From the NCBI GenBank assembly GCA_937981955.1, contig CALJNA010000065.1, positions 1 through 42,423 of the forward strand: a DNA stretch of 42,423 nucleotides, read 5' to 3'. The DNA comes from an uncultured Granulosicoccaceae bacterium (lineage in GTDB: Bacteria; Pseudomonadota; Gammaproteobacteria; Granulosicoccales; Granulosicoccaceae). Under the pieces are notes generated by a model. The model saw only the letters and a list, made by a program, of their open reading frames with translations, was not told the DNA's origin and did no database searches. Shown here piece by piece: positions 20,449 through 29,405 of the stretch (position 1 is its first letter; each line of letters begins with the position of its first letter). Made by a program: the position numbers and the translations under genes.

Positions 20449-21630
20449 ATGTTCGAATCGTTACCAGAGTCAAAACCAGACGCCATTCTCGCGCTAATGG
20501 AGCGGTTTCGGGGAGATACCCGAGCGCATAAAGTCGACCTTGGTGTCGGTATTTATAAAGACGCCAACGGCAACACACCTGTGCTTGCCGCCGTCAAGCA
20601 GGCTGAAAAGCTGCTGCTTGAATCGCAGGACACAAAAGCCTACGTTGGCCCGATTGGCAGTCGGCCTTTTTGTGATGCAATGATCAATCAGGTGTTTGGT
20701 GCCAACGCGAAAACGGATCGCATTCGTGCCGCACAATCTACCGGTGGAACCGGTGCCTTACGTATTCTTGCCGACCTGATCAAAAGCACTCGGCCCGACG
20801 CCGCCATCTGGGTATCAGACCCAACATGGCCAAACCATGTACCCATTTTGAATGCCGCAGGTATCGAAATGAAGCACTACCCCTACTATGACGCGCAAAA
20901 ATGTGAAGTCAGTTTCGACGCCATGATGTCAGCGCTTAAATCTGCCACCGACGGAGATATCGTGCTGCTGCACGGCTGCTGCCACAATCCGACGGGCGCC
21001 GATCTGTTGCTCGATCAATGGCAACAAGTCGCCGATCTGTGTGAATCGAAATCGCTGTTTCCGTTTTTCGATATGGCGTATCAGGGCTTTGGCGATGGCC
21101 TTGACGAAGACGCTGCGTCCATTCGCCTGTTCGCCGACAAACTACCGGAATTGGTAGTTGCAGCCAGCTGTTCAAAAAACCTCGGTCTGTATCGCGAGCG
21201 CACAGGGGCAGCTCTGTTGCTGGCGGCAGACACGGCTCAAGCCGATCGTGCGCTTGGCCAGCTCAGCGTGGTCATTCGTTCGAACTATTCCATGCCACCT
21301 GATCATGGTGCGAACACCACAAACCTGGTCATGACAACAGACAGCCTGAACAAGCAATGGCGAGAAGAGCTCGAAGGCATGCGCAGCCGCATGGTCAGGC
21401 AGCGAAGTGCTTTTGCCGAAGCCATGAGAAAGCGAACCAACTCGGATAAGTTTGACTATATTGCGCATCAAAAAGGCATGTTCAGCAGGCTACCACTGAG
21501 CACAAGTCAAATTGAATCACTGCGCGACGTCAACGGAATCTATCTGGTTGGAGACGGGCGCATAAACGTGGCAGGACTACCCGAAGAAAACATGGATGCG
21601 CTGGCCGACGCGATTGCATCTGTTCTGTAA
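20449..21630 (+). CDS. aromatic amino acid / aspartate aminotransferase (class I, PLP)
   Basis: 393 residues, the family length (about 397 in AspC/TyrB). Family marks are the start VDLGVGIYKDANGNTPVLAAV, AYVGPIGSRPF, STGGTGALRI, DPTWPNHVPI, the HGCCHNPTGADL loop, FPFFDMAYQGFGDG, and the PLP lysine 243 in SCSKNLGLYRERTGA with its phosphate-binding Arg. The enzyme transfers amino groups between aspartate or aromatic amino acids and 2-oxoglutarate in the cytoplasm. Substrate preference (AspC versus TyrB) is not decidable by eye. The preceding hairpin could attenuate it. Convergent with the Lin0512 genes. Confidence 0.93.
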   Translation: MFESLPESKPDAILALMERFRGDTRAHKVDLGVGIYKDANGNTPVLAAVKQAEKLLLESQDTKAYVGPIGSRPFCDAMINQVFGANAKTDRIRAAQSTGGTGALRILADLIKSTRPDAAIWVSDPTWPNHVPILNAAGIEMKHYPYYDAQKCEVSFDAMMSALKSATDGDIVLLHGCCHNPTGADLLLDQWQQVADLCESKSLFPFFDMAYQGFGDGLDEDAASIRLFADKLPELVVAASCSKNLGLYRERTGAALLLAADTAQADRALGQLSVVIRSNYSMPPDHGANTTNLVMTTDSLNKQWREELEGMRSRMVRQRSAFAEAMRKRTNSDKFDYIAHQKGMFSRLPLSTSQIESLRDVNGIYLVGDGRINVAGLPEENMDALADAIASVL

Positions 21631-21722
21631 TCGTACAAGCATAAAACTTACCGGCTTTACCCCTTAACCGGCATTAAATACACCGAGCCCGGACGTCTGC
21701 TTTCATGCGAGTCCGGGTCGGG

Positions 21723-21752
21723 TTGGCCGTTGTTATCTTGGCCGTTGTTATC
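21723..21752. repeat. 15-bp tandem duplication in the intergenic region
   Basis: TTGGCCGTTGTTATC occurs twice back to back. Beside it, CCCGGAC (21688-21694) and GTCCGGG (21711-21717) can form a 7-bp stem without a T tail. Located between convergent genes. Confidence 0.85.
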
Positions 21753-21776
21753 AAATGTGCAGCAATACTCGCTGGT

Positions 21777-22142
21777 TCAAACCAGAAATGGTTCATCCGA
21801 CAAAGGCAATCTGGCAGCCACTGCCGCAGTGGCAATAACCGACGTTGTGCCGTTCACATCATCAATAACGTTTAAGCCGCCTTCAACCACGTTCACCAAA
21901 ACCTCACCATAGGGTATCTGTTTCGCGATAACAGACTGATCAACTTTATCCGGTTGCTGTACGCCAATGGTGACTTCAACCTGCATACTGTTCCGGTCAA
22001 TGCCCAGTGAACGAAACAGGATAAGCGAGCTATGGTGCAAGGCATCCTGTACCGCGCGTGTGCCGGCTTTCGTATAGTCCTCACCGTATAAATCATTGCC
22101 GGTGCCCATTTCAAGGATAATGCGTTTCATCGATTCGGCCAT
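21777..22142 (-). CDS. Lin0512 family protein (second copy)
   Basis: 121 residues. MKRIILEMGTGNDLYGEDYT, KAGTRAVQDALHHSSL, the strand MQVEVTIGVQQPDKVD and PYGEVLVNVVEGGLNV follow the Lin0512 family pattern (about 120 residues). Function is unknown; such proteins assemble as small oligomers and are often found in pairs. Its ATG overlaps the stop of the gene before it by one base (TGATG), which implies translational coupling. It is clearly a diverged paralogue of that neighbour. Confidence 0.88.
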   Translation of the reverse strand: MAESMKRIILEMGTGNDLYGEDYTKAGTRAVQDALHHSSLILFRSLGIDRNSMQVEVTIGVQQPDKVDQSVIAKQIPYGEVLVNVVEGGLNVIDDVNGTTSVIATAAVAARLPLSDEPFLV

Positions 22143-22510
22143 CAGTTGTTCACCTCGTTGCCCAATTGACTTTCCATATCGAGATAAACAATTGCCGCAA
22201 CGTTCGCAATCACAGTGGTGTTGGTGCCATCATCGTTCAGCACATCGAGACCACCTTTGCTGACGCTGACATTCGCCTGCCCGTAAGGCAAAATATCGGC
22301 AACCGCTTGCACGTCAACCTGATCAGGCTGGGCAACACCGACTTCTATGTCGACTTGCATTGCATCTCGCGAATAACCCAGCGCCGTTGCTACCGACAGT
22401 GAGTTATGCCACAGCGCATCCTTGAGTCCGCGAATAGCGGCTTTTGTGTAGTCCTGACCGTGCAAGTCGGTACCCATGCCCACTTCCATAACCAATCGTT
22501 TTCGCGCCAT
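22142..22510 (-). CDS. Lin0512 family protein (first copy)
   Basis: 122 residues with MEVGMGTDLHGQDYTKAAIR, GLKDALWHNSLSV, MQVDIEVGVAQPDQVD, PYGQANVSVSKGGLDVL and a final hydrophobic strand. This is the same layout as the next gene, and roughly 40% of positions look identical by eye. The family has no established activity. The pair forms a two-gene operon with overlapping stop and start. A paralogous pair implies a heteromeric complex, which is inference. Confidence 0.88.
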   Translation of the reverse strand: MARKRLVMEVGMGTDLHGQDYTKAAIRGLKDALWHNSLSVATALGYSRDAMQVDIEVGVAQPDQVDVQAVADILPYGQANVSVSKGGLDVLNDDGTNTTVIANVAAIVYLDMESQLGNEVNN

Positions 22511-22656
22511 GTGATCATTGCCTTGAGAGAATCAGGCGTTATGGTCGATCAGACAGAATGAAATTGCAACGTTCCAGCCTCATTGTTTTGCTGGTAGCAG
22601 GCGTATACCAGTAAATGCAAGACCAAAGCTCCTTTTCTGGGCAGAAAGTTCGGAGC

Positions 22657-22680
22657 AAAAAAAACGCCCCGGAAGGGGCG
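22657..22680 (-). terminator. rho-independent terminator of the Gly-rich lipoprotein gene
   Basis: Stem CGCCCC (22665-22670) and GGGGCG (22675-22680) with a GGAA loop. On the minus strand an unbroken T8 run follows. It lies about 40 bp after the stop at 22719. Confidence 0.85.
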
Positions 22681-22718
22681 CTTTATATTGAGCTGCTGCG
22701 TTTATCCGCTAAGCATTG

Positions 22719-23591
22719 TTAGCGCGTTAGCCGTGCGGTAAACGATGCGTTGCTATCCCCGTCCGGACCAACTGTGTTAATGATGATACGACTGGTGTCG
22801 TTTCGATCTACATACATAACACCGTTACGATTTGTCCCGTTCCACGAAAAAGACAGCGTCAAATACTGGCTTGAGCCATTGGCCGCACTAACGGTGCCGT
22901 CAATGCCTGCTTCAAACACACCACTATTAAAGTCGGTACCACCACCCACTGAACCGTCTGCGGCAACTGTCATGTCCAACTCCAGATAACAGTTTACGCC
23001 TCCACACGGATACGAGGTATTTGCGCTCCAGGCACCAACAACATCTGCCACACTAATCGCTGGCTGATCATTCAAGTTCGCCAGGTTCATCTGAAAACCA
23101 GTGGCCGCGGCCGTGTTACGAATTTGCTGGCCATCGTTCTCTACAACCAGGTTGTAGGTTTTGTTCTGTGGTGCGTCTGCAGCTGGTCGGTCCCCTGCCA
23201 GCCTGAAAGAGGTAGCAGTTGCCGTATCAGAACTTGAAAGGTGAGAAAAGTATTCCAGTTGCGATGATGCAGGGCCGAATACCGCTTCGTAATTCTGACC
23301 AGCGCCGTCAGCTGCGAGCGCGTAAACATTATCGCTCGAATCAATAATCATAACCGCTTCACCAAAATCGTTCGGTCCGATCCAAACACCGGGAAGTCCG
23401 CCTGATGGTGTTACCCCACCGCCCGAATCGCCACCGCCATTGTTACCACCACCGTTGTCGCCACCACCATTATCACCAGTAGTGGTGGTTCCCGTAGTTG
23501 TATTGCCGGCAGGCGGGGTTTCATTACTGCTATCACTAGAACACGCTGTGAGTGCTGCAAACACAGCCAGTACCATTAATCGCTTAATCAT
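22719..23591 (-). CDS. lipoprotein of unknown function with Gly-rich linker
   Basis: About 290 residues from ATG 23591 (an upstream in-frame start at 23690 gives no signal peptide). MIKRLMVLAVFAALTACSSD is a lipoprotein signal with lipobox LTAC. A Thr/Gly/Asn-rich linker follows, with four DNGGG- or NNGGG-like units up to about residue 60. The remaining ~230 residues start GLPGVWIGPNDFGEAVMII and look like a beta-rich barrel or lipocalin-like fold, with the pair CGGVNC; the domain is not recognised. Its own terminator suggests a single-gene transcript. Confidence 0.8.
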   Translation of the reverse strand: MIKRLMVLAVFAALTACSSDSSNETPPAGNTTTGTTTTGDNGGGDNGGGNNGGGDSGGGVTPSGGLPGVWIGPNDFGEAVMIIDSSDNVYALAADGAGQNYEAVFGPASSQLEYFSHLSSSDTATATSFRLAGDRPAADAPQNKTYNLVVENDGQQIRNTAAATGFQMNLANLNDQPAISVADVVGAWSANTSYPCGGVNCYLELDMTVAADGSVGGGTDFNSGVFEAGIDGTVSAANGSSQYLTLSFSWNGTNRNGVMYVDRNDTSRIIINTVGPDGDSNASFTARLTR

Positions 23592-23781
23592 ATGTTTCGT
23601 CCATTCGTCATTTTTAACCGCGAACTTTACACAGTAAAGTTGTTGATTGAGGGTTACGGTTTCCCAAGTCTGGAAACCTGCGCGCTGCAAAACGTATTAT
23701 GTGCGCTGTGTCACGTATTAATGTTAATGCGGATTTCGTGCCAAGCCTTAATGTGCCCATTTTCATGCCGCTAACTGTTCT

Positions 23782-24510
23782 GTGAAACGGCTTATCAACA
23801 TGCTCCGGCTCAGCAAATCCCACCGCTACCAGACGTTTATTATAGGCTGTTTGCTACTGCTGCCGTTATCAAACGCATTTTCAGCGATTCATTCTTGCCG
23901 TCTGGCCGATGGCACAGTCACGTTTCAGGATTCACCTTGCGCTGTCATCCCGGTTAAAGCGGACAAGCCAAAAGCCAGAGTTGCCAAGGTGCCACTGGGA
24001 ATGGCGAAATCCTGGTTCGACAAACCATCGGTTGTTCCTGATCGAGCCATATGCACCAAGTCGGGTTGCCACTGTGACATGTACAGCCGCAAATTCAAAA
24101 GCGGGTTGCCGCTGGCTATTGCAGATGCATTATATCTTGATGGCAGTTGGCATCGCCTTGATAGTTCGCTGTTAATGCTTGAGCTCGGCGAGAACACGTT
24201 AAGCGCAACCGATCGCATCGACCTGCAAAAAGAACGCGATGAAGCAGCGTGCAATATTTTGATGTCGCAGCAAATCTTGCGCTTGTACGGTAAAGAGGTG
24301 TTGCGCGAACTACGCAACAAGCAACGCTATGCTGAAGACCGCGGTCTGGACGACCCTGCCGATTGCGATGCTGGGGATACGCTGGTGTGCACCCACACTG
24401 AAGCCATAGATTTGTATTCACGGATAAGGGCAGATATTAAAGCGCTGACCAACCAGAGCAGAATTGCAACCGATGATGAATCACTGGCAACCAGTGAAAA
24501 CGAGCAGTAA
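23782..24510 (+). CDS. exported DUF4124-domain protein
   Basis: About 242 residues from GTG 23782; ATG 23800 is an equally likely start, as neither has a clear ribosome site. A signal or anchor segment FIIGCLLLLPLSNAFS is followed by the DUF4124 pattern HSCRLADGTVTFQDSPC (residues about 38-54). This is a small Cys-bracketed fold common in exported gammaproteobacterial proteins. A later segment (CTKSGCHCD) supplies more Cys, probably for disulphides. The C-terminal half is helical and charged. Function unknown. It lies head to tail against the convergent kinase gene. Confidence 0.78.
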   Translation: MKRLINMLRLSKSHRYQTFIIGCLLLLPLSNAFSAIHSCRLADGTVTFQDSPCAVIPVKADKPKARVAKVPLGMAKSWFDKPSVVPDRAICTKSGCHCDMYSRKFKSGLPLAIADALYLDGSWHRLDSSLLMLELGENTLSATDRIDLQKERDEAACNILMSQQILRLYGKEVLRELRNKQRYAEDRGLDDPADCDAGDTLVCTHTEAIDLYSRIRADIKALTNQSRIATDDESLATSENEQ

Positions 24511-24560
24511 TTAAAACTCAATGACCACGCGTTCCTTAACGCGTGATTCAAACCGATTGA

Positions 24561-26702
24561 TTACCATTGAATTTTTGACCAGCCTCCATTCAAGCGCTTG
24601 CTAGTAATGGTTCGGGTTGCGTATTTGTCCGACGGTGTTGCACGATCACCGTTTTCCCGAACCATCGCATCGATTTTCAACACGCCCGATATTGACTTGT
24701 CTGCGTTGCGTACCCGTATGTTGGAAATGGACACGTCGAGTCGCTCAAAGCTGTTCATTAATGACTTAAAAATAGTACTTTGCTGAGACGACATCGCCAA
24801 TCGATCCATCGCAACCTGATCTTTATTCTCAATGGCGCGCCGCAAACCGTCGAACATGCGGCTTACCTCATCGAAATCGGCGTCACTGACCGGTTGGTTG
24901 TATGCATCCATGGCGCTTTGGACTGCGAACGCAAGCGTTTGCACTCGCGGGTCTTCAGCATTGATAGTTTCAGCGTTGCTTAATTGCTGCTGCGCAGCAT
25001 TTAAGTCGCCAACACTTAACGAGTTCTGTGCAGCGGCAATGGTCTGTTTCAATCGTCGTTCCTGACGCGCCGCAGCCTGTCGTGCGGCAAGTTGTGCTTT
25101 TCGTATGCGTTCTTTTTCCGCTTCGGCCGCAGCCTTTTGTCTGGCAAGTTCCTGCTCCGCTTTTTCTAGTTCGGCCTGCGCCGTTGCTTCTGCAGCTGCC
25201 GCTGCCTCCTGCTCCGCCTTTTCCGCCGCTAACGCCTCTTGCTCAGCTTTCTGTGCTGCGCGTTCTTTTTCGGCAAGCTCCTCAGCCAGACGAGCCTGTT
25301 CGAGTCGTTCTGCCTCAACACGTTTGGCTTCCTGTTCAGCGGCTAACCTTTGCTGCTCTTCCCGCGCTCGCTGCTCTTCGAGCATAGCCTGCTGTTTCAA
25401 CGCATCATCGCGAGCTTGCTGCTCAGCTGCGGCTTTTTGTTCTGCTGATAACGTGCTGTTGTCCACGCCACTTTGCGAACCATCTGGCTGAGTCGCACCA
25501 TCAACTATCGATTGTGGTGTGGATGCCGAATCCCGCTGATTGGTGGTGTACCAAAGGGCGAGAGCCACACCTGAAAGTAACAGAGTCAGAAACGCAAGGC
25601 CCCGTACGCCACTGCCTACCTTCGATGATGGGACTGGTCTGGAAGAGACAGCAGCCTGACGAGCACTATTGGAACCAGTTGGGCGACGTTCTCTGGACAA
25701 GACCGTTGCATCCGAGAGTTCGTTCATGGTCTTGGTATCAACACCGGTTCGCATAGCTGATATTTGGCTTGCCGGGCCCGTCAGGCCTGAACCGGGCTCA
25801 CCCTGCCGGCCGAGCAAAGCCGGAATCCAGTCAGACAATGATTGCGGTCGATCAGCAATACCAAATTGCAGTGCCCAATCGATAGCACGCAAAAAACTCT
25901 GGCTGTATCGACCTTCACCAATGTACTCAGCGGCAATTAGCGGATCAGCGCCACCGTTTAATAAAGCCGCTCCTCTGCGTGTACTTTCAACGGGGTCGCG
26001 TCCACAGATGGCATAGTAAAGCGTGCCACCCAGTGCATAGATATCTGTCCAGGGCCCCTGCTGCTCGTCCGCTTCCGAGTTGTATTGTTCCAATGGTGCG
26101 TAGCCCACCGACACCAGCGCGGTCAGACTTTGCTGGGTAAACTTACTGGCATTTCGGGCCGAGCCAAAATCGAGCAATACCGGACTACCGTCGTTGCGAA
26201 CCAGAATATTGGCCGGTTTAATGTCGCGATGAATGAAACCGTGGCGGTGAACTTCAGCCAGGCCTTTTGATATCGGTAGTATCAACCGCCTCAGCGATTC
26301 CTCGGAATTCGCGTTCGGGTTTCTCAGAAAGCTGCGCAGGTCCTGACCTTCTTCGAACTCCATCACCATGTAAGCGGTGTTGTTTTCCTGAAACACCGAC
26401 ATGACCCGAACAATATTCGGGTGTTTGAATTTGACCAGGTTGCGCGCTTCCTTGATGAAGCGGTCCATACCCCAGCGAAACATATCGCCGTGTTCTTCGG
26501 TTATCGGATGGACCTTGGAATCGCCCGAACGCGTGGCAACATCGCCCGGGATGTACTCTTTTATGGCGACCTGATGGTCAAGATTGGTATCGGTGGCCAG
26601 ATAGATAACACCAAAACCGCCACGGCCAAGGATGCGCTCGATGCGATACCAGTTCAGCATTTCCCCGGGCTGAAGCGTTCTGTACGGTGCTTGTGATTCC
26701 AT
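24561..26702 (-). CDS. membrane-anchored Ser/Thr protein kinase with long coiled coil
   Basis: 713 residues. The kinase domain (about 15-300) has the Gly loop GRGGFGVIYLA (26-36), Lys48 in VAIKEY, the catalytic HRDIKPANIL (Asp160), DFGSARN (178-184) and GYAPLEQY, the bacterial form of the APE region. All catalytic residues are present, so it is probably active. A Ser/Arg-rich segment precedes one membrane helix at about 367-386. Then comes a very long Ala/Glu/Gln/Arg coiled coil (about 425-560), presumably outside the cytoplasm, and a C-terminal ~130-residue domain ending in a beta-rich segment (SNIRVRNADKSISGVLKIDA). The outer part may sense a periplasmic signal. Start chosen at ATG 26702; the ribosome site is weak. 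No obvious substrate gene is adjacent. Confidence 0.93.
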   Translation of the reverse strand: MESQAPYRTLQPGEMLNWYRIERILGRGGFGVIYLATDTNLDHQVAIKEYIPGDVATRSGDSKVHPITEEHGDMFRWGMDRFIKEARNLVKFKHPNIVRVMSVFQENNTAYMVMEFEEGQDLRSFLRNPNANSEESLRRLILPISKGLAEVHRHGFIHRDIKPANILVRNDGSPVLLDFGSARNASKFTQQSLTALVSVGYAPLEQYNSEADEQQGPWTDIYALGGTLYYAICGRDPVESTRRGAALLNGGADPLIAAEYIGEGRYSQSFLRAIDWALQFGIADRPQSLSDWIPALLGRQGEPGSGLTGPASQISAMRTGVDTKTMNELSDATVLSRERRPTGSNSARQAAVSSRPVPSSKVGSGVRGLAFLTLLLSGVALALWYTTNQRDSASTPQSIVDGATQPDGSQSGVDNSTLSAEQKAAAEQQARDDALKQQAMLEEQRAREEQQRLAAEQEAKRVEAERLEQARLAEELAEKERAAQKAEQEALAAEKAEQEAAAAAEATAQAELEKAEQELARQKAAAEAEKERIRKAQLAARQAAARQERRLKQTIAAAQNSLSVGDLNAAQQQLSNAETINAEDPRVQTLAFAVQSAMDAYNQPVSDADFDEVSRMFDGLRRAIENKDQVAMDRLAMSSQQSTIFKSLMNSFERLDVSISNIRVRNADKSISGVLKIDAMVRENGDRATPSDKYATRTITSKRLNGGWSKIQW

Positions 26703-26990
26703 TACGAGGCCGGGATCGGTCGGGAATGTGAACGATCTCTCATGGTATCAAAGAATGTGTATAACCCGTGTAAACACTTGATCTTCCTGCACGACACTGG
26801 TTGTCAATAATTCGCCACATTATAAAGGCCCGATAAGCCGGAATAGCGGCACCAATCTTGTGCAATGCAGTCTCAGGGCATCCGCTTAGTTGCCGATATA
26901 CTGTGCATTATCTTCGCCAACACCAGAAAAATCGCGGCCGCAAGCGCCACGTTGGCATGTAATTAACAGTGAATGAGGCTCGTCGCTTAA

Positions 26991-28439
26991 GTGAATACCG
27001 AAAATCCCTACCTTCAGGCTTATATTGAAGAACAAAGTCTTGCCGAACAGATGATTCCCGCTGTGGGCACCTTGTACCGCGATCGCGGCGTGATCATCAC
27101 GGTTTTTGGTCGCAAACTGATGAATGCGTCCACCATCGATATTATCAAGGCGCATCGTCTGTCTTTGCAGGTAGTTGGCGAATCGGTTTCAGTCGTCGAA
27201 ACTTCTCGCATTCTCCGATTGCTGGTCGATTTGATGCCAGGTTCATCTCGAATCGATATTGGAAACCTGGCATTCAAAGCACGTCATCAGGGGCTGGTTA
27301 GTACCGATGACGATAACGCGCTGAAGGACTATCTGCATTCACGAACCACAGATTTGAAAGATGAGAGCACCCTGCTCGACGAGCCACGTGACATTGTGCT
27401 CTATGGCTTCGGACGCATCGGTAGAATTCTCGCTCGCCTGTTGATTGAACGAACCACATCAAGCAACCCGCTGCGCCTGCGCGCTATCGTTGTTCGTGGC
27501 GGACGTGAAGGTGATTTGAAAAAACGCGCCAGTTTGCTGCGACGCGATTCTATACACGGGCCGTTTAACGGCCACATTAATGTCGATGAAGAGCAAAGCG
27601 CAATTATCGCTAACGGTAACTTCATCAAGGTTATTTACGCGAATCAACCCGAAGATATCGACTACACCGAATACGGCATTAACAACGCGCTGATTGTCGA
27701 CAATACCGGTGTGTTCAAAGATGAAGAAGCCTTATCCCGCCACCTGGTACCCAAAGGCGCAAGTAAAGTCTTGCTAACTGCACCGGCCGGCGGAGAAATA
27801 AAGAACATTGTTTACGGTGTAAACGAACACATGATGGAAGACAGCGATAACATTTTGTGTGCGGCAAGCTGTACGACCAACGCAATTACACCAATATTGA
27901 AAGTCATCAACGACAAATACGGTATAGAGAACGGTCATGTTGAAACGGTTCATTCATATACTAACGACCAGAATCTGATCGACAATTATCACAAGGCCGA
28001 CCGTCGTGGACGCAGTGCGCCACTTAACATGGTACTGACCTCTACCGGTGCGGCGAAAGCGGTAGCCAAGGCGCTACCCGAATTGGCTGGCAAACTCAGT
28101 GGCAACGCTATTCGCGTCCCAACACCGAATGTATCCATGGCCGTTTGTAACCTGAACCTGAAAACCAGTACCAATCGTGATGATATCAACGCCCACGTTC
28201 GCGAAATGGCGTTCAATTCCGAATTAAGTTTACAGATCAACTATTCGTATTCAACTGAGGTGGTGTCGACTGATCTGGTAGGCACACCCGAGCCTGCCAT
28301 ATTCGATTCAGTGGCAACTTTGGCAGATGACAACCGGTGTGTTTTATACGTTTGGTATGACAATGAATTTGGCTACAGCACACAGGTGCTTCGAGTCATG
28401 CAGCACATGGTTGGCTTGCATATACCCACTATTGCCTGA
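26991..28439 (+). CDS. gap: glyceraldehyde-3-phosphate dehydrogenase, long form
   Basis: 482 residues from GTG 26991. The GAPDH core starts at about residue 128 with DIVLYGFGRIGRILARLL (NAD-binding GxGxxG). The catalytic Cys294 is in AASCTTNAITP, and the C-terminal WYDNEFGYS motif is present. About 125 residues precede the core (AEQMIPAVGTLYRDRGVIIT), an N-terminal extension seen in a subgroup of gammaproteobacterial GAPDHs (about 460-490 residues, such as one in Pseudomonas). The enzyme oxidises glyceraldehyde-3-phosphate with NAD(P) and phosphate. It follows a 288-bp gap (26703-26990) in which I see no gene, only the divergent promoters. A good terminator follows it. Confidence 0.93.
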   Translation: MNTENPYLQAYIEEQSLAEQMIPAVGTLYRDRGVIITVFGRKLMNASTIDIIKAHRLSLQVVGESVSVVETSRILRLLVDLMPGSSRIDIGNLAFKARHQGLVSTDDDNALKDYLHSRTTDLKDESTLLDEPRDIVLYGFGRIGRILARLLIERTTSSNPLRLRAIVVRGGREGDLKKRASLLRRDSIHGPFNGHINVDEEQSAIIANGNFIKVIYANQPEDIDYTEYGINNALIVDNTGVFKDEEALSRHLVPKGASKVLLTAPAGGEIKNIVYGVNEHMMEDSDNILCAASCTTNAITPILKVINDKYGIENGHVETVHSYTNDQNLIDNYHKADRRGRSAPLNMVLTSTGAAKAVAKALPELAGKLSGNAIRVPTPNVSMAVCNLNLKTSTNRDDINAHVREMAFNSELSLQINYSYSTEVVSTDLVGTPEPAIFDSVATLADDNRCVLYVWYDNEFGYSTQVLRVMQHMVGLHIPTIA

Positions 28440-28464
28440 TTGGAACTGTTAACCATAGAATGAA

Positions 28465-28500
28465 CAAGCGCCAACGTGCACTGTTGGCCCTTGTGTTTTT
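28465..28500 (+). terminator. rho-independent terminator of the GAPDH gene
   Basis: Stem GCCAAC/GTTGGC extended by CAAG/CTTG across one C-C mismatch, with a 7-base loop, followed by TGTTTTT on the plus strand. It lies about 25 bp after the stop. Confidence 0.65.
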
Positions 28501-28532
28501 CCCGGGTCATCGTGTAACCCGGTGGTATTGTC

Positions 28533-29405
28533 TTAGTGCGTCATACCGTAGATAACGTAGTTAACGCCTAAACGGTAGGCAGTTGCAGTGTACAGTGCGC
28601 TGTACTCTTCCATGTCGGCATGCTCCCATGCATCGCCCAGGTCCATGTTCCAGTTCACGATAACCATGACCCGGCCGTCGTCGTCGAGAATACCGCGCCA
28701 ACGCGGTTGTTGACGCGAAGAGTTACTCTCCACCACCGCCATTGACTTTGATATAGGCAGCTCCCAGGTTTCACCCGGATTCAAACAAAGCGCACGCAAG
28801 CCAGGAATTTGAATGAAGTTATCGATCGGGAAATGCACATTGAAGATATCGTGATTTTCCGGTATGTCGACAACTTCTCGATCGGGAAACACCTGACCTA
28901 TCCAGTCAGCGAACTGATCCCATTGATAGCTGCCATGAAAATCGTCAACCAGTAAAAACCCACCACGCAATAAATATTCTCGCAAGTTATCGGTTTCCGG
29001 CTTGCCAAACGATGCAAAGCCTGCCTCTACAATGTAAAGCATCGGAAAGTCGTAGATGCGTTCGTCGAGTAAGGAAATGGACTGACTGTCTTCGTTAGTG
29101 TCAACCCGTGTGAGGCGTTTCATCGCAGCAATAAAGTGCGGTTCACTCTCGGAACAATCCGCTTGCCAGTGCGGGTAACCAATGTTATCGCCAAGATCGT
29201 TTATCGCCATTTGGTTGTCGGCAAAGATTAACCGAGAGAACGTGAACTCAGAATCTGCCACACCGCTTAGGGCCGACGGACAGGCCGGGCGTTGCGGTGT
29301 GGTACATATGGCGAGCTCCGCTGCGCTGGCCGACACCCAACACATGGTCAGGCATCCAACGATGGCTTTTAGAACACTACCAGATTTAAACGTATCGATT
29401 AACAA
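28533..29405 (-). CDS. exported DUF4159 protein, last gene of the xylose operon
   Basis: About 290 residues. DUF4159 marks are [69 protein letters not shown] and [15 protein letters not shown]. The domain resembles class I glutamine-amidotransferase folds but is of unknown function. A TTG start at 29405 is chosen: it yields a normal signal peptide ([20 protein letters not shown], cut after SASA) and has AGAGAAG about 11 bp upstream. It overlaps the xylA end by 20 bp. An ATG at 29486 would overlap xylA by 101 bp and give no signal peptide. DUF4159 is usually seen with MoxR/DUF58 gene sets, absent here. The overlap implies coupled expression with xylA. Confidence 0.85.
   Translation of the reverse strand: MLIDTFKSGSVLKAIVGCLTMCWVSASAAELAICTTPQRPACPSALSGVADSEFTFSRLIFADNQMAINDLGDNIGYPHWQADCSESEPHFIAAMKRLTRVDTNEDSQSISLLDERIYDFPMLYIVEAGFASFGKPETDNLREYLLRGGFLLVDDFHGSYQWDQFADWIGQVFPDREVVDIPENHDIFNVHFPIDNFIQIPGLRALCLNPGETWELPISKSMAVVESNSSRQQPRWRGILDDDGRVMVIVNWNMDLGDAWEHADMEEYSALYTATAYRLGVNYVIYGMTH

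Noticed and set aside
21685..21720. Possible bidirectional terminator after the aminotransferase gene
   Set aside because: The 7-bp stem has a 16-base loop and no T run on either strand.
23592..23690. N-terminal extension of the Gly-rich lipoprotein
   Set aside because: It places 33 residues before an otherwise perfect lipoprotein signal; ATG 23591 is the sensible start.
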